Origin: Datura wrightii
Lineage: Eukaryota > Streptophyta > Magnoliopsida > Solanales > Solanaceae
DNA length: 64,000 nt
NCBI GenBank assembly: GCA_035772735.1
Contig: JASDFA010000016.1
Location: 139,512,501-139,576,500, forward strand
Direction: 5' to 3'
Under the pieces are notes generated by a model. The model saw only the letters and a program-made list of their open reading frames with translations. It made no database searches and was not told the DNA's origin. How positions within the stretch are numbered: position 1 is the first letter of the stretch; every line of letters starts with the position of its first letter. Shown here piece after piece: positions 36,025 through 47,648 of the stretch. The position numbers were made by a program, and so were the translations under genes.

Positions 36025-36790
36025 ATAATTCTGTTTAGCAAAGTGTACAACTCCTTATATGTTTTCTCCAATGCTTGACCCCCTGCTGCATAATCTAACA
36101 ATATTTTGGTATGTGGGTCAAGACTTTCCACAAAAGTATGTGCCAACACTTTATTGGTCTGCTGGTGATGGGGACAGTCTTTGAGAAGAGATTGGAATCT
36201 TTCCTAGGGAAGACATAAATTTTCATCTGGCCTCTACTTGAAGCTTAAAATTTCACTCCTTAGCTTTGCAGTCTTTCTAGATGGGAAGAATTTGATGAGG
36301 AACTTTCTTGCAAGGTCGTCCCAGGTTGTTATGGAGTTTGGGGGTTCTTCCTTCAGGCACCTCTTTGCTTCTCCCCGTAATGAGAATGGGAAAAGGGTGA
36401 GCCGAACATAGTCTATTGACACTCCTGTGAGGATGAAAGTGTTACTTATCTGTAAGAAATTCTGCAAGTGCTGTTTTGGATCATCATTGGTTAGGCTTGT
36501 GAACTCTCCACTTGTCTGCAGCAATTGCACCATGTTCTACTTCAACTAGAATCTTCTTCAGGTTTCGGACTGCGGATACTGGAGGTAACATTAGTCGCAG
36601 TGGGATTTCCACTTCATGGACTGGTCTGGATGCCATCTCTGCTGGAATAACCTCATTCTGTTGAACCTATTAGATGGGATAAAGAGTAGCTATCTCCCTT
36701 CTCTATTGTGTTAACCTTCTTTCAGGTTCAGGGTGAGGTTCAGCCAAATCTCTATCCCTTGCTAGTGTGGTGAAAGGACCGACCTGTACC
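36025..36790 (-). pseudogene. Element I: Athila-like gag fragment
   Basis: The minus strand encodes GEFTSLTNDDPKQHLQNFLQ, FPFSLRGEAKRCLKEEPPNS and ARKFLIKFFPSRKTAKLRSE (36533-36234). This is the Athila-lineage gag domain and resembles F2 60689-61065. It is cut at about 36025 by the end of D's LTR and broken by stops. A primer-binding site and LTR lie upstream on its strand. Confidence 0.85.
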
Positions 36791-36877
36791 AGCAAAAGTG
36801 ATGACTAATACCAAGTTGTCAGCACTTAAGAAAATAACATTATAACACAAAAATAAGATATTCACTAATTTTGCAAG

Positions 36878-36895
36878 TCCCCGGCAACGGTGATA
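36878..36895 (-). other. Element I: primer-binding site (Athila type)
   Basis: On the minus strand this reads like the TGGCGCCGTTGCCGGGGA site typical of Athila/Tat-lineage elements, with about three mismatches at its 5' end. It is followed upstream by an LTR end. Confidence 0.75.
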
Positions 36896-36904
36896 AAAAC
36901 CTAT

Positions 36905-37979
36905 TGTGTCCAAATGCATGTGCAGGTGTACGCGGTTGTATAAGTAATAAAATTGATTTCGCGAGCCGATTGTTGAACCCACAGGGACTTAACTTTTAGT
37001 GAGTAATACGACTTAAGTACTACTATTAATTTTCTGAAGTGTAGTTGTTTTCAATATTTCTTTGTTTGTTGCAAAAAACTAATATTGACCATGAGCTAAG
37101 TGTACAAAATAATTGGAAATATTCCAGGGTCAAGGCCTACATTCCTACCTAACATTAATTCACATTGGTCAAGTGCTTATCTTGATTGTTGATTTGTGGG
37201 ATTAAAGACATGATTATTGTCATTTGAACCTCTAACCGTTTTGCATCAAATTTACCTCATAACTACGTCTTTGAGTGGTGACGTGACATCCTAATTTTAC
37301 TTCATTTAGCTATCATCCCATTTTATTAACCAAGTGTGTCATGTTAGGTATATTTCTATCCTAAATGCAAATCAAGTTCAACAACAAGATCATACTCCTT
37401 GCATTCCACATTCTATCCTAGGGTTTACCCTTTTGAGTTTGCACTATAATTCTAAGTGTATTTTAATGGTGATCAAACATTACAATTATAAATATAATGA
37501 TGCAAGAACAATTGTCAATGAGAAATAATCAACCAAGCATGAATTTAAGCTAAACAATCATGTTTGTGGCCTCAACCCTAGAATGAGGATTTTAGATACT
37601 CATTGTTCTACAAAAATCTAACAATGTAATTGAATTCATATGATAACAAGAATGTAAAAACAAAGAAAGAAAAAGAACCCTAAAATGATGAAGTCTTTCC
37701 TCCGTACTTTCTCCATCCATCCCCCTTCCAAGAATATTTCTTTTCTCCCAAGATATTAGGATAAGTGTTATATTTATGGGAGGAGCGAATTTCGGCCAAA
37801 GTAATTCACCTCCATGTCACATTGATGGGTGCGCCAATTTTCCTCCATGGCATGAAACAAAAATGTAGGAGCATTGGTTAAGCAATCCTTGCGTGCAACA
37901 TAATAGCATGACATGACCCTAAACGCCCAAACAACAAGGTGCGACATGACCATCATTGGGAACATCCGTTGGCGTGACA
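36905..37979 (-). mobile_element. Element I: 5' LTR (about 1.07 kb)
   Basis: On the + strand it starts TGTGTCCAAATGC and ends GGCGTGACA. The R/U5 part shares GAACCCACAGGGACT and the TATTTCTATCCTAA-type phrase with L3's LTRs, so the families are related. A TATA-like TTATATTTATGGGA lies near 37768-37782. It is shorter than the L LTRs, missing about 400 bp of U3. The 37979 end is uncertain. Confidence 0.65.
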
Positions 37980-37982
37980 CTA

Positions 37983-38422
37983 TATCATGATTCGAACATA
38001 GGCTCGGACTGAGATATGGAACCTGGAACCACGAATGGCCCCAAGTTGACCCATGGAATGAACATGATAATTAAGGATCATACATCAAGCGAAGGCTGAT
38101 AACTAAAACATAAATAAATGGAAGACTAGATATCATAAAATGTATATAAAGCAATAATATCCCAACACTGAACACAATGTTGAATATACTAACTCAATAT
38201 CTGAAAGCCTCTACTAACTGATGAGCTGTTGGGACAATTTCCCAGCTAACTCAAAAGTATGAAACTAAAATGAATTAAAAGAACTGAAATAAAGTAGATA
38301 TCTCTAGTCCGTGAAAGATGAGGACTCACTACTGCTAGCTGATCAATTCCAGAACGTGTCTAACTGGGGGACTGGGACCGATCACCCGAACCTATATCAT
38401 GAGACGATATAGTGTAGAGTAT
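37983..38422 (-). mobile_element. Element H: gypsy LTR fragment
   Basis: It starts (on the + strand) TATCATGATTCGAACATAGGC, matching the end of the gypsy LTRs (compare 19746, TGTCATGAACTAAAC, and 46396). It runs through a CATGAGACGATATAG-like phrase and is cut by element F at 38423. No genes. Confidence 0.7.
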
Positions 38423-39959
38423 TGATGAGTTGGTAATTTACCAACTCATTAGGCTCTTAATCATAAGCTTTAGCTTAGTTTTCAAGTTACTTAGATGAAT
38501 TTTATGCCCTTTTTGCCTTTTTATATATAGGTATCTTAGTTGAAGAGAAAGAGCAAGAAGTGGAGTAAAATGGATGAAATCAGGTGAAAATCGGCGCTCC
38601 ACCGGAGGACACCGAAAAAAACTAGGTAAACATAGATAACCACTAATTTTAGGAGAAAATGCTTCCGGCGGCCGTGGACATCAACTTGAGACTCGCTGGT
38701 TAAATCACCAATAGGTGCTTGATCTTGTTGGAATGAGGAGCAAATTAATCGGCGGAGCATGGATGGGAGCCGGCAAACCACCAAAGATGTTGCCGAATGG
38801 TCCTGGAACATCACTGGAAGTGCATAAGAAAATGAATGGCGGTTCACGGAATGCAACCAGTGAACCGCCGGTTCCCCCGCAAGTGACAAAACGCCTAAAT
38901 AGGGGCAATTACGTCTAGCACTAGAAAAGAGGAGATTGGTTGCCCTATTTTTGTATATACTCTAGAAAAAAGTACTCTGAACATACCTTTTAGCTTTTTG
39001 AACATTCCTTTTGCTTTGGGGAGAGAAGAATCCCATTGGAGGAGATTGTAGAATATTGCTTTTCCTATTTTCATCTTCTTCCTTAGCAAGGTATAGCCAT
39101 TGTTGTAGACATATTTTGAGTTTGATTTTGCTTGCTCTTAGTAATGAAATCATTGTGTTTATTAATGAATATATTCTTTAGTTTCTGAAACATGAGCATC
39201 TAAATCATCAACTAGAGGTGTGTAATGATGGGTGCTTAATTAGAGTTGTTATTTCTAGATTCATCTCAAGATTGCTTAATTAGTGTAATCTGTTGAGTTC
39301 TCTCCTTTTTATATTTGATGATACATAGTTGCAAATGTGGGTCTACTTTGCTTACTTGATTTCAGCTTGAAAGAGAAGAATTCAAGTATTGGGAGAGAAT
39401 TTGATGGTGGGAATGGATGTGATTGTGTGGAGATGGGCTAGAAATAGTCAAAACCCATATTCATAATTCTAATTAGTAGTTGATGACTAGAGATAGCTCA
39501 GCTATTAATCCAAACTCTATTGGTCTAACTGAATTGTGTCTCGAGGTTCGAAAGGACTCGAGAAAAAGTCATCCATGAGGTTGAAAAATATAGGGCGCCA
39601 TCTTGTCAAAAGTTATTACACTTATTTGCAATGATTTGATGAACGAGTACATCCTTATCTGATTAGCACCCTATCTACTCCAAACCTCTAGTATTCACTC
39701 ATTATTGTCAATCAATTTTGGTCATTTTGCTATTTTGGCTCGCTGGTTTAGACTTCACAATATTTTTAACTTCAATTTCCCCTCCAAAAAATTTTCTATT
39801 TTATTTCTCTTGATCGATGCGAGTTAATTCATATTTCCTAAAGCAACACTTGTGCAAATCATTCACTAGTCTCTGTGGGATTCGACCCCGACATCCATCA
39901 GGAATATCTATTTTGATTAATGACCGTGTACTCTCATTAGGAGGGTTGTAGTTTGGACA
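38423..39959 (+). mobile_element. Element F: 5' LTR (Athila lineage)
   Basis: It starts TGATGAGTTGGTAATTTACC and ends GTAGTTTGGACA, about 1537 bp. The same start and body recur in F2 at 58820. A GC-rich block with CGCCGG / CCGGCG dyads lies at about 38590-38890. TATATATAGG near 38520 is a TATA candidate. The ORFs in the block are not genes. Confidence 0.85.
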
Positions 39960-39969
39960 TTATAAAAAA

Positions 39970-39989
39970 TGACATTGTTGGCGGGGACT
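39970..39989 (+). other. Element F: primer-binding site
   Basis: TGACATTGTTGGCGGGGACT aligns with the Athila-type TGGCGCCGTTGCCGGGGA site with several mismatches, about ten bases after the LTR end. Confidence 0.7.
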
Positions 39990-40099
39990 AGTGCTTCATA
40001 TCCTTGTGTTGATTGTTAATTTGAATTGTTCTTGGACCGCAGTTACTTTGCTTTTAGTGTCAGAGTTGGTGCCTCATTTTGCCATTTTTGAGTGATTGC

Positions 40100-40800
40100 T
40101 GTCATGCTAATGAGCCCCTTTGAAAGGATATTGTGAAACCCTGAGGGGGCACCTTATGTTGAGATTCTCCAATTGATGATTAAGATGTGGCGTAGAGAAG
40201 GGAGTAAAGATGCAGTATTGCTGGTCATGATGAAACAGATAGAGCTATTAATGAATTATATGAAGGATTTTCATATAAGGTACAACCAAGAAGATCAAGG
40301 CTATGAGTATTCTTATAATGATAATAAAGGTTAGAATGATATCTGTTTAGCAGAAACGAGTAGTCAAGAAAGTGGTGCTTCACTCTCATCTCGCATGGAA
40401 AACACTCTTGAAGTGGTGCTTGAAAAAGTTATTTCAACTGATTCAGGAGTTCAGGAACTATGGTGTGAATTTTTGGACCTCACTAAAATAGTGAAAAATC
40501 ATGATATGGCAATAAAAAAGTTAGAGGACAAAATGAATGTGTTAGAATTTCATGTGGTAGCTCAACAAGTGACAAAGAGAAAACAGTTTCACCACCCTAA
40601 ACTAACATGGATGAAGAAATACTTGGATGGGAGATGGAAGAAGAGATTTTGGAAGAAATGTTTGCTAGCCTTTTCTTGAGCGGTGAAGAATTGGAGGAGG
40701 GTTGTCAAGTGAGCAAAGATATAGAAACGTATGCCTTCCAATCGAGGAAACTCGACCTTGACCTCAAGAATCGAAAAACCCCACCATCATAGCCATCCAT
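40100..40800 (+). pseudogene. Element F: remnant of gag C-terminus
   Basis: A coiled-coil-like stretch (40395-40679: LEVVLEKVISTDSGVQELWC, then MAIKKLEDKMNVLEFHVVAQ) corresponds to the end of gag in F2 (KIEEML, then LKKVESKKSGVKELRGEVSN). The gag capsid domain and the protease seen in F2 (60689-62677) are absent. The sequence passes straight into the RT region at 40859. Stops and frame changes are present. Confidence 0.6.
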
Positions 40801-40858
40801 CATTGTACCTCTGAGTTTGGAGCTCAAACCATTACCTACTCATTTGTGATATGCATAT

Positions 40859-41926
40859 TTGGGGGAAAATGAAACACTCCCAGTCATTATCTCTGCAAAG
40901 CTCACTCCTAACCAAATAGAAAAACTCATAATAGTATTGAAAAGGCATATTCGAGCCACAGGGTGGTCAATAGATGATATCATCGGTATTCCTCCGTGGA
41001 TTTGTACTCACAAGATTAATCTTCAAGAGAATTGTATCCCATCAGTTGAGCATCAGATGCGTCTAAATCTTCAAGGAGTTATGTAGCCTATCATCGATAA
41101 CAGTTGGGTAAGTCTTCTACAGTGTGTTCCAACGAAAGGGGGCATTATGGTTGTCCCAAATGAAAAGAATAAATTAATTGCAACCTGCCCAGTTACTAGA
41201 TTGCGAGTCTGCATGGATTACCATAAGTTAAATTCCTGGACAAAGAAAGATCACTTCCATATGCCCTTCATTGACCAAATGCTAGATCGTCTGGCTGTGA
41301 TGGAATATTTTTGTTTTTTGGATGGATACTCGAGGTACAATCAAATCTCTATTGCACCTGAGGATCAAGAGAAAACCACTTTTATATGTCCCTATAGGAA
41401 TTTTGCATTTAAGAGGATACCTTTTGGTCTTTGCAATGCTCTCTCCACTTTCAAAAGATGTATGATCTCCATATTTTAATATATGGTGGAGGACACTATG
41501 GACTTCATGGATGACTTCTTAGTTGTGAGGGATTCATTTGAAGATTGTTTGGTACACCTAGAAGAGGTGTTGAAGAGATGCGAGGAGACAAACTTGGTCC
41601 TAAATTGGGAAAAATGTCATTTGATGGTGAAATAAGGGATTGTATTGGGACACAAAAGTTTTGAGAAAGGAATTGAGGTATACCAAGCCATGATCAACGC
41701 CATTGCGCAATTACCTCCGTCAAGAAAAGTGAAGGGTGTTAGGAGTTTCCTTAGGCATGCTGGATTTTACCGCCGTTTTATTAACAATTTATCCAAGACA
41801 ACTCATCCTTTATTTTGGCTATTAAAAAAAGTGGCAAAGTTCAATTTCGATGAGGGGTGTATGAAGGCCTTTGTGGATTTGAAGGAAAAGATGGTTTTCT
41901 CTCCAATCATTACGACACCTGATTGA
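40859..41926 (+). pseudogene. Element F: Athila-type reverse transcriptase
   Basis: One frame, with in-frame stops, shows ENETLPVIISAKLTPNQIEK, ICTHKINLQENCIPSVEHQ, RVCMDYHKLNSWTKKDHF and CFLDGYSRYNQISIAPEDQE. It continues with FAFKRIPFGLCNALSTF, the catalytic FMDDFLVV (about 41503-41526) and FLRHAGFYRRFINNLSK. The order and wording are those of Athila-lineage RT. Stops at 41083, near 41478, near 41634 and 41924 fall where a Gln or Trp codon is usual; no frameshift is needed. The enzyme is dead. Confidence 0.92.
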
Positions 41927-42379
41927 TCAAAGCCCTTTGAGCTCATGTACGATGCTAGTGGGGTAGCATTAGGGGTAGTCCTTTGTCACTAGAAAGACAA
42001 GATGTTTCACCCCATTTACTATGCTTGGAAAGTCCTAACTGACGCACAAACAAACTATACGGTGATTGAACAAGAGGTACTCACTGTCGTATTTTCTTTT
42101 GAGAAGTTTTGGGCATATTTGTTGGGAACCAAAGTGATTGTGCACACGGGCCATGCCACACTCAGATATTTGATGGCCAAGAAAGATGATAAACCCAGGC
42201 TTAATAGGTGGGTTCTGTTATTGCAGGGATTCAAATTTGAAGTTAAGGATCATAAGGGGTGTGAGAATCAAGTGGCTGACCATCTATCACACCTAGAGAA
42301 AAGTGGTCAATCGGCAGTACATGAGGAGATTAATGATAACTTCTTGAATGAACATATTCTAGCTGCAACCCACGACTAA
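41927..42379 (+). pseudogene. Element F: RNase H
   Basis: Still in the RT frame: FELMYDASGVALGVVL, a stop at about 41990, then FHPIYYAWKVLTDAQTNYTV, EQEVLTVVFSFEKFWAYLLG, GHATLRYLMAKKDDKPRLNR and a final GCENQVADHLSHLE block. The RNase H catalytic Asp (YDAS), Glu (EQE) and the C-terminal Asp (ADHLS) are visible. It ends with a stop after HILAATHD. Confidence 0.9.
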
Positions 42380-43667
42380 CACCGTGGTTTGCTGATTCTT
42401 CTAATTACTTGGCAAGCAACATCATACCCAAGGGTTAAAACTTTCATCGAAATAAGAAGTTCATGCATGATGTTCGGATGTTTTTTTGGGACGAACCTTA
42501 CAATTTTTGAAGTTGCGCGGATGGTCTAATACGACGGTGCATCCCAGAAGTGGAAATGGTACCAATCCTAGAGGCTTGTCATTCTTCACCTGTTGGGGGC
42601 CATTATGGGAGTGTTTGGACAACAACAAAGGTGTTATAGTGTTGATTTAATTGGCCTACCCTGCATCAGGATGCCCATGAATTTATGAAGCAATGCGATC
42701 GGTGTCAATGGATAGGGAGTATTTCAAGGAGGCGTGAACTTCCATTAACACCAATCTTAGAGGTTGAGTTGTTCGATGCATGTGGGATCGATTTCATAGG
42801 CCCCTTTGTGAGCTCTTATGGAAATACGTATTTGTTGGTGGTAGTTGATTTTGTCTATAAGTGGGTATAAGTTGTAGCATTACCCAACAACGAGGGGAGG
42901 AGTGTAACAGCCTTTTTGAAGAAGCATATTTTCTCTCGGTTTGGCACTCCTAGAGCTATCATTAGTGATGGAGGATCACACTTTTGCAACCGACTGTTCA
43001 ACACATTGTTAGCCAAATATGGTGTGAAGCACAAAGTGGACACCCCTTATCACCCTCAGACCAGTGGCCAAGTAGAATTTTCAAATTGAGAGATCAAATA
43101 TATCTTGACTAAAATAGTCAATGCGAACAGGATAGATTGGGCTCGAAAGTTAGATGATGCCTTGTGGGCATATCAGACTTCATTCAAGACACTGATTGGA
43201 ATATCTTCATATTAGCTTGTTTTTGGAAAATCATGCCACATTCCTATTGAGTTAGAACATAGGGCTTTGTGGGCATTGAAGAGCTTGAACCTTGAGCGGG
43301 GGAGAAGCGTCCAAGGGTGAGTAGAAAATTTGCATGAGTTGGATGAATTCAGAATAAGGGCATATGAGAATGCAACTATTTATCAAGCCCGCATGAAACA
43401 TTATCACGACCAAAAAATTTTGCAAGATGTTTTTCTCCAGGGGACTGGGTGTTGTTGTTCAATTCACGACTAAGATTATTCCCAGGAAAGCTAAAATCTA
43501 ATTGGTCAGGGCCATTCAAGGTATCCCAAGTTTACCGAAAAGGTGCCATAGAGCTTCAAGGAGAAAATGGGGCAAAATCCAAGGTGAATGGAGAAAGAGT
43601 AAAAAGATATTTGGGAGTGCTGGAGGAGGTTGGGAGAACAGAGATCATGTATCTAGATGAGCCATAA
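42380..43667 (+). pseudogene. Element F: integrase
   Basis: The zinc-binding HHCC part is ACHSSPVGGHYG then CDRCQ (42685-42720). The catalytic core is DFIGPFVSSYGNTYLLVVVD (first Asp, about 42789), IISDGGSHFCNRLF (second Asp) and HPQTSGQVEFSN (Glu). The C-terminal SH3-like part reads RLFPGKLKSNWSGPFKVSQV and KVNGERVKRYLG (43449-43667). There are about six stops and two frame changes. It would insert element DNA. A two-hairpin motif follows. Confidence 0.88.
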
Positions 43668-43679
43668 AACATGAGGAAC

Positions 43680-43730
43680 CTCCATCGTGCCACGACATTA
43701 ATTAAGGCGCTTATTGGGAGGCAACCCAAG
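43680..43730 (+). promoter_or_regulatory. Element F: conserved two-hairpin motif after pol
   Basis: TCGTGCCACGA (43685-43695) and TTGGGAGGCAACCCAA (43714-43729) are dyads separated by an AATTAAGGCGCT-like spacer. The same two dyads and spacer occur in L3 (51005-51053, minus strand). Position, right after pol and before the third ORF, is known for Athila relatives. RNA function is inferred. Confidence 0.7.
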
Positions 43731-45172
43731 CATTCTTATTTTCTATTCTCTTTGAACATTTTAATGCGTTGTTGTTTTTTGATTTTTTTAGGTAAATTCT
43801 ATTCAAGGAAAAGAAAGACGGGGGCTGATTGGTGCCAAGCCAGTGGACACCAATGTGAAAGCGCATGGTGTCACCCTCCCACAGGAGATAAGCGGAATAT
43901 AGGATAAGCAGGAAGGCAATCGGCGACTCGCTGGCAGGACACCAATATCTCTTTTCGATTAGCCGTCGAACCGCTGACTCTAGTCAGTACACCTGAAAGT
44001 TAATAGTAAATTTGGTTCCCATCCAGCGAATCGCCACTGCAAAGGCACGAACCGCCGACAAGCCACCAGTCTCAACTAGTGTACTTGGAAGTAATCATAA
44101 CATCAGCGTCTCACCGGTGAAACGCCGGTGTCAGTCCATGAGACGCTGTCCGTTCACCAATTCTGAATCAGAAGACCTATATAGGTAGTGCTCATCGGCG
44201 TCCACACCGGTGGCTCACCGGTTTTCATCGGCGATCATCGGTATGCCCGATCTAGGTTTGTGTCTTCTCAAGATGTTGATCGGTCTTTGACCAGATAACC
44301 CACACTTTCCCTTTTTCCTACTATCTCTTATATTCCCAACAAACTATTTTTCCACCTAACCTCCATTAATATCCACCCCCCTTGCCCAATCACTTTCCCC
44401 TTTCTTCACAATTTAAATATTTCTCCCCATTTCCATTCTCACCTCACCTATATTCCTACAAATTCAGTGATACCATCAGTGAGCACAAGTGAAAAGCTCT
44501 CTCCACTCATTATCACCTCTCATTTGGGTATGGCTTTCCTAGCTTATGCTCTAATTAAGAATGAATATCCATTATTATGCATGATTAGAGTAGATAATGA
44601 TGATGTTTTGTTTTTACTTGATTGTCTCATGTTTGTTTTGTGATGTGTGGTTTGCATTTTCAATTTTGGGGTGAAGTCTGAGTAACCCCGGGTTTGTCAC
44701 CTTCATAATTTGCCTGATGATAGATAGAATGGAAACTTTCTTAAGGGAAAGTTTTGTTATTAATTTGGATGGAATCTGTGAGTGTAAAGGCTTGTGGAGA
44801 AATATTTTGATTTCGTTGAGTGGGAGGAAACCCATTGTGAACCACTAGTGATGTTCGATGAATCGCCGATGAAACCATGGGTTCGATTGCAAATTCTGAC
44901 TTCTATCACTAACACGCGTTTCATCGGCGCTTCATGATTCAAGTGCAAAGATTCACCGGTGGGGTGCCGGTGATTGATATCTATACCCAGCTTACTAGTT
45001 CATGTTGGTGGCTCATTGAAGTTCTACGGAGTCACATCCGCCTTTGGCCGATGTTTCATCGGTGTCACCTGGATCACCTTCTCACTACATCCCTTTGGAT
45101 ATCATTTTGTTCTCCAATGTTCTTAATCTTCTCTAAAATTTGTGCATAATACTAATCTTAGTCTATAGCATC
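43731..45172 (+). other. Element F: noncoding region between integrase and third ORF
   Basis: No ORF of note. A GC-rich dyad block lies at 44095-44230 (ACCGGTGAAACGCCGGTG-like, with CCGGTG/CACCGG repeats) and another at 44930-45075. A phrase near 44671-44730 (GTGAAGTCTGAGTAACCCC) is also present in F2 at 62880. It probably carries signals for expressing the third ORF. Confidence 0.6.
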
Positions 45173-46395
45173 ATGGCCACATCTAGATGGAAGAGAAAAG
45201 GAAAAGCACCAATGAGCAACATCGACGCACCAAGCTTACCTTCTAATGAAGCCCAACGTCTAGCACATATTCGCTTTGGCCAGGCTGGAATGGAAGAGTA
45301 TTACATGTCCTTCAAGGAAAAGTGGTCCATCCATAACGAAACTCAATTTGAGGTAGAGTATTTCAAAAATGATTTCCCCAATATCTACTATCAGATTGGC
45401 ATGTGAGATTGGGGTCCATTCACCATACCCGTTGACCCCTACTTCCCTGAGTTTGTGTGGGAGTTCTATGTATCATACAGCGCGCGACAAAGCATCCTAA
45501 AATACAAAGGCCAAATAGATACAATGCCATGCCTGTTGTCTGTGTGGGTGCGTGGCCAAGAGGAGCACATAAATATAGAAGCAATCAATTCCCTCTATTG
45601 GGCTGATCCAATCCAAACAGATTTAGTGTTCCGCAGGAAGGTAGAAGATAAAACAAATCAGTTCAAATGGGTAGCTGACATAATTGCGAGAGATAAACCA
45701 CAATGGGCCATCTCCAGGTGTCTGATTCACCGCCTTGATCTAGAATTTGAAGCCTGTATGTGGCTGGATTTGGTATGTGCTCAGTTAATCCCTTTCCAGA
45801 ATACAACAGAAGTCCAGATTAAAGTTGCAATTCTTGTCTCCTGCATTATGGATCAAATATACATCAATGTTGGGGAAATCATCGTAGATCAATTCAAAAG
45901 AAGGGCCAAGTAGCAGGCAACATCATTACCATGTCTTATCCTTGTGAGTATGTTGTGCCTGCGGGCTTCATGCCCTCTATTCTAGCCATTGGATAAAATT
46001 GTGTGGGCTGACGGTGTTATTACATTGGACACCAAAATTGATAAAGATGGCCCAGCCTTAAAGCAGCCCAAAGGTATGGAGAATAGGACTCAACCACCAC
46101 CTTCTATGCTCTCTAGCACAACGGATGGCCAGTTCCAAGAAGCTGCGGTCACCGTCTCCACACCAACTGACTTGTTCAATATAGCACAAATGACTCAAGC
46201 GCATGAGAGTCAGATTGTAAAGATAGCCAAGGCATCCCTTCCATGATCTAACAAGCCATTAAGAAATCCATGCAACCTGCTAGAGATAAGTTGAGAGGTC
46301 TCCATGCTACGATTGAGGTCATAGAAAGTGATGTGATTGCTTTGAGGAAGGATGTCGCTACACTCACAGGGCCTCCACCTACCGCCATCCTGAAC
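45173..46395 (+). pseudogene. Element F: third ORF (putative plant transposon protein domain), cut by G
   Basis: An ATG at 45173 opens MATSRWKRKGKAPMSNIDAP. One frame runs to 46246 with three internal stops (near 45404, 45911, 45980). It includes RFGQAGMEEYYMSFKEKWS, EFYVSYSARQSIL, VRGQEEHINIEAINSLYWAD and FKWVADIIARDKPQWAISR. A C-terminal coiled-coil-like part follows a frame change. The same protein occurs in F2 at 63522. It sits where Athila elements carry an env-like ORF, but I see no signal peptide and no clear membrane span. The function is unknown; it resembles the plant transposon-associated domain found in solanaceous retroelements. It is truncated at 46395 by element G. Confidence 0.75.
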
Positions 46396-47648
46396 TTTCA
46401 CGACTCGAACGTAGACCCGAATTTTTACACGGGACAATGAACCCCGAGAGGGCTCCAAGTCGACCCATGGCATAAGAATACATCTACTTCATTCATTAAG
46501 GGTGGAAGATTAAACATAGGACATAGAGGAAACATAAACCAATCATAGCATATCGTAACATTCGGAAGGACTAGACATATACAAGTTGAGTGCTACATAC
46601 TGTTTGAATGACTCTACTACATACGATAGGTTGATAGGACAACACCCCAACTAACTAGAATAAAACAGAAACATAAAATAGCATATCGTCTGTCAAACGC
46701 CCCCCAAAACATGAGGACTCACCAATAAGCTGAAGGAAACACTGAGATGAACTAGATATGAGGATGAGCCTAAGTGGTGGATCCTATAAAATGAAACGAT
46801 ACAGCATAGAAAGTATGCGGTCAGTACGTGGAATGTACCGAGTATGCAAGGTAAGTAAAATAGACATTTTAAATATGTAAAAGCTCATAAAAACATCATG
46901 AGAGTAGGACATCATGCTCATATCATAAATATCGTAACATGACATACCATAACCCTCAAGGTTTTCAAAGCATTTGTAATAACATCGTAACCATAATCAT
47001 AAGAGAAAATCCATAATAAACATTACTTGAGCCAACATACATAATCATAAACATGCATAAATCATGAGGAACAGTGGGAGATTCTCTTAACCAACATGCC
47101 CCATATGAGCACACATGAAGCCCGACTTGTAACCCTAGTCGGGAGGGTGTCCGTATCTTTCGAAGGGTAGGACCATGAAAGTGTGATATCACCATGAAAA
47201 GGGCCATTTGTGCCAGGGACAGTCACAAAGGAGGTCCCAACATACCACGGTGGCACATAGTTTATGAGATCCGAGGCAGAACTTAGGCCTCGAACCTACT
47301 CGGTGTTCGATACTACTCCCAAACGGTATCTAGTGCTCATAGTATAACATGCATGAATTCACGGGCTAGTTAAATCATGAAAATCATAAACATAATCATT
47401 CATACGTGAACAAGACATGACATAAGGACCGTGACTCGGTCAAAACATAATTCGTGAATCATAGGGTTCATGCATACTTGTAAATCATCAAATCATGATG
47501 GATAATTGAATAAGTGCATATTTCAAATTATAAATCATGTTGGGTTTGTAAATATCAATAGTTGAAGAGTAGATCATAAATTGATTCATCATAGATCATG
47601 CATAAGTAGGCTTAATTTGGTAGAAACCGAAATCAATAATTTCATAAT
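46396..47648 (-). mobile_element. Element G: 3' LTR, distal part (split by L3)
   Basis: It starts on the + strand TTTCACGACTCGAACGTAGACC, a mutated version of the gypsy LTR end (TGTCACGACCCGAAC in sister LTRs), directly after F's third ORF. It continues to 47648, where L3 interrupts it, and resumes at 53699. It contains ACATAGTTTATGAGATCC-like phrases found in A's LTR. No genes. Confidence 0.85.

Noticed and set aside
44934..45149. 71-aa ORF upstream of F's third ORF
   Set aside because: It reads through a GC-rich dyad block; no homology in F2 at the protein level.
45173..46395. Retroviral envelope gene
   Set aside because: Position fits, but no signal peptide, membrane span or cleavage site is seen; called a plant transposon-associated ORF of unknown role.
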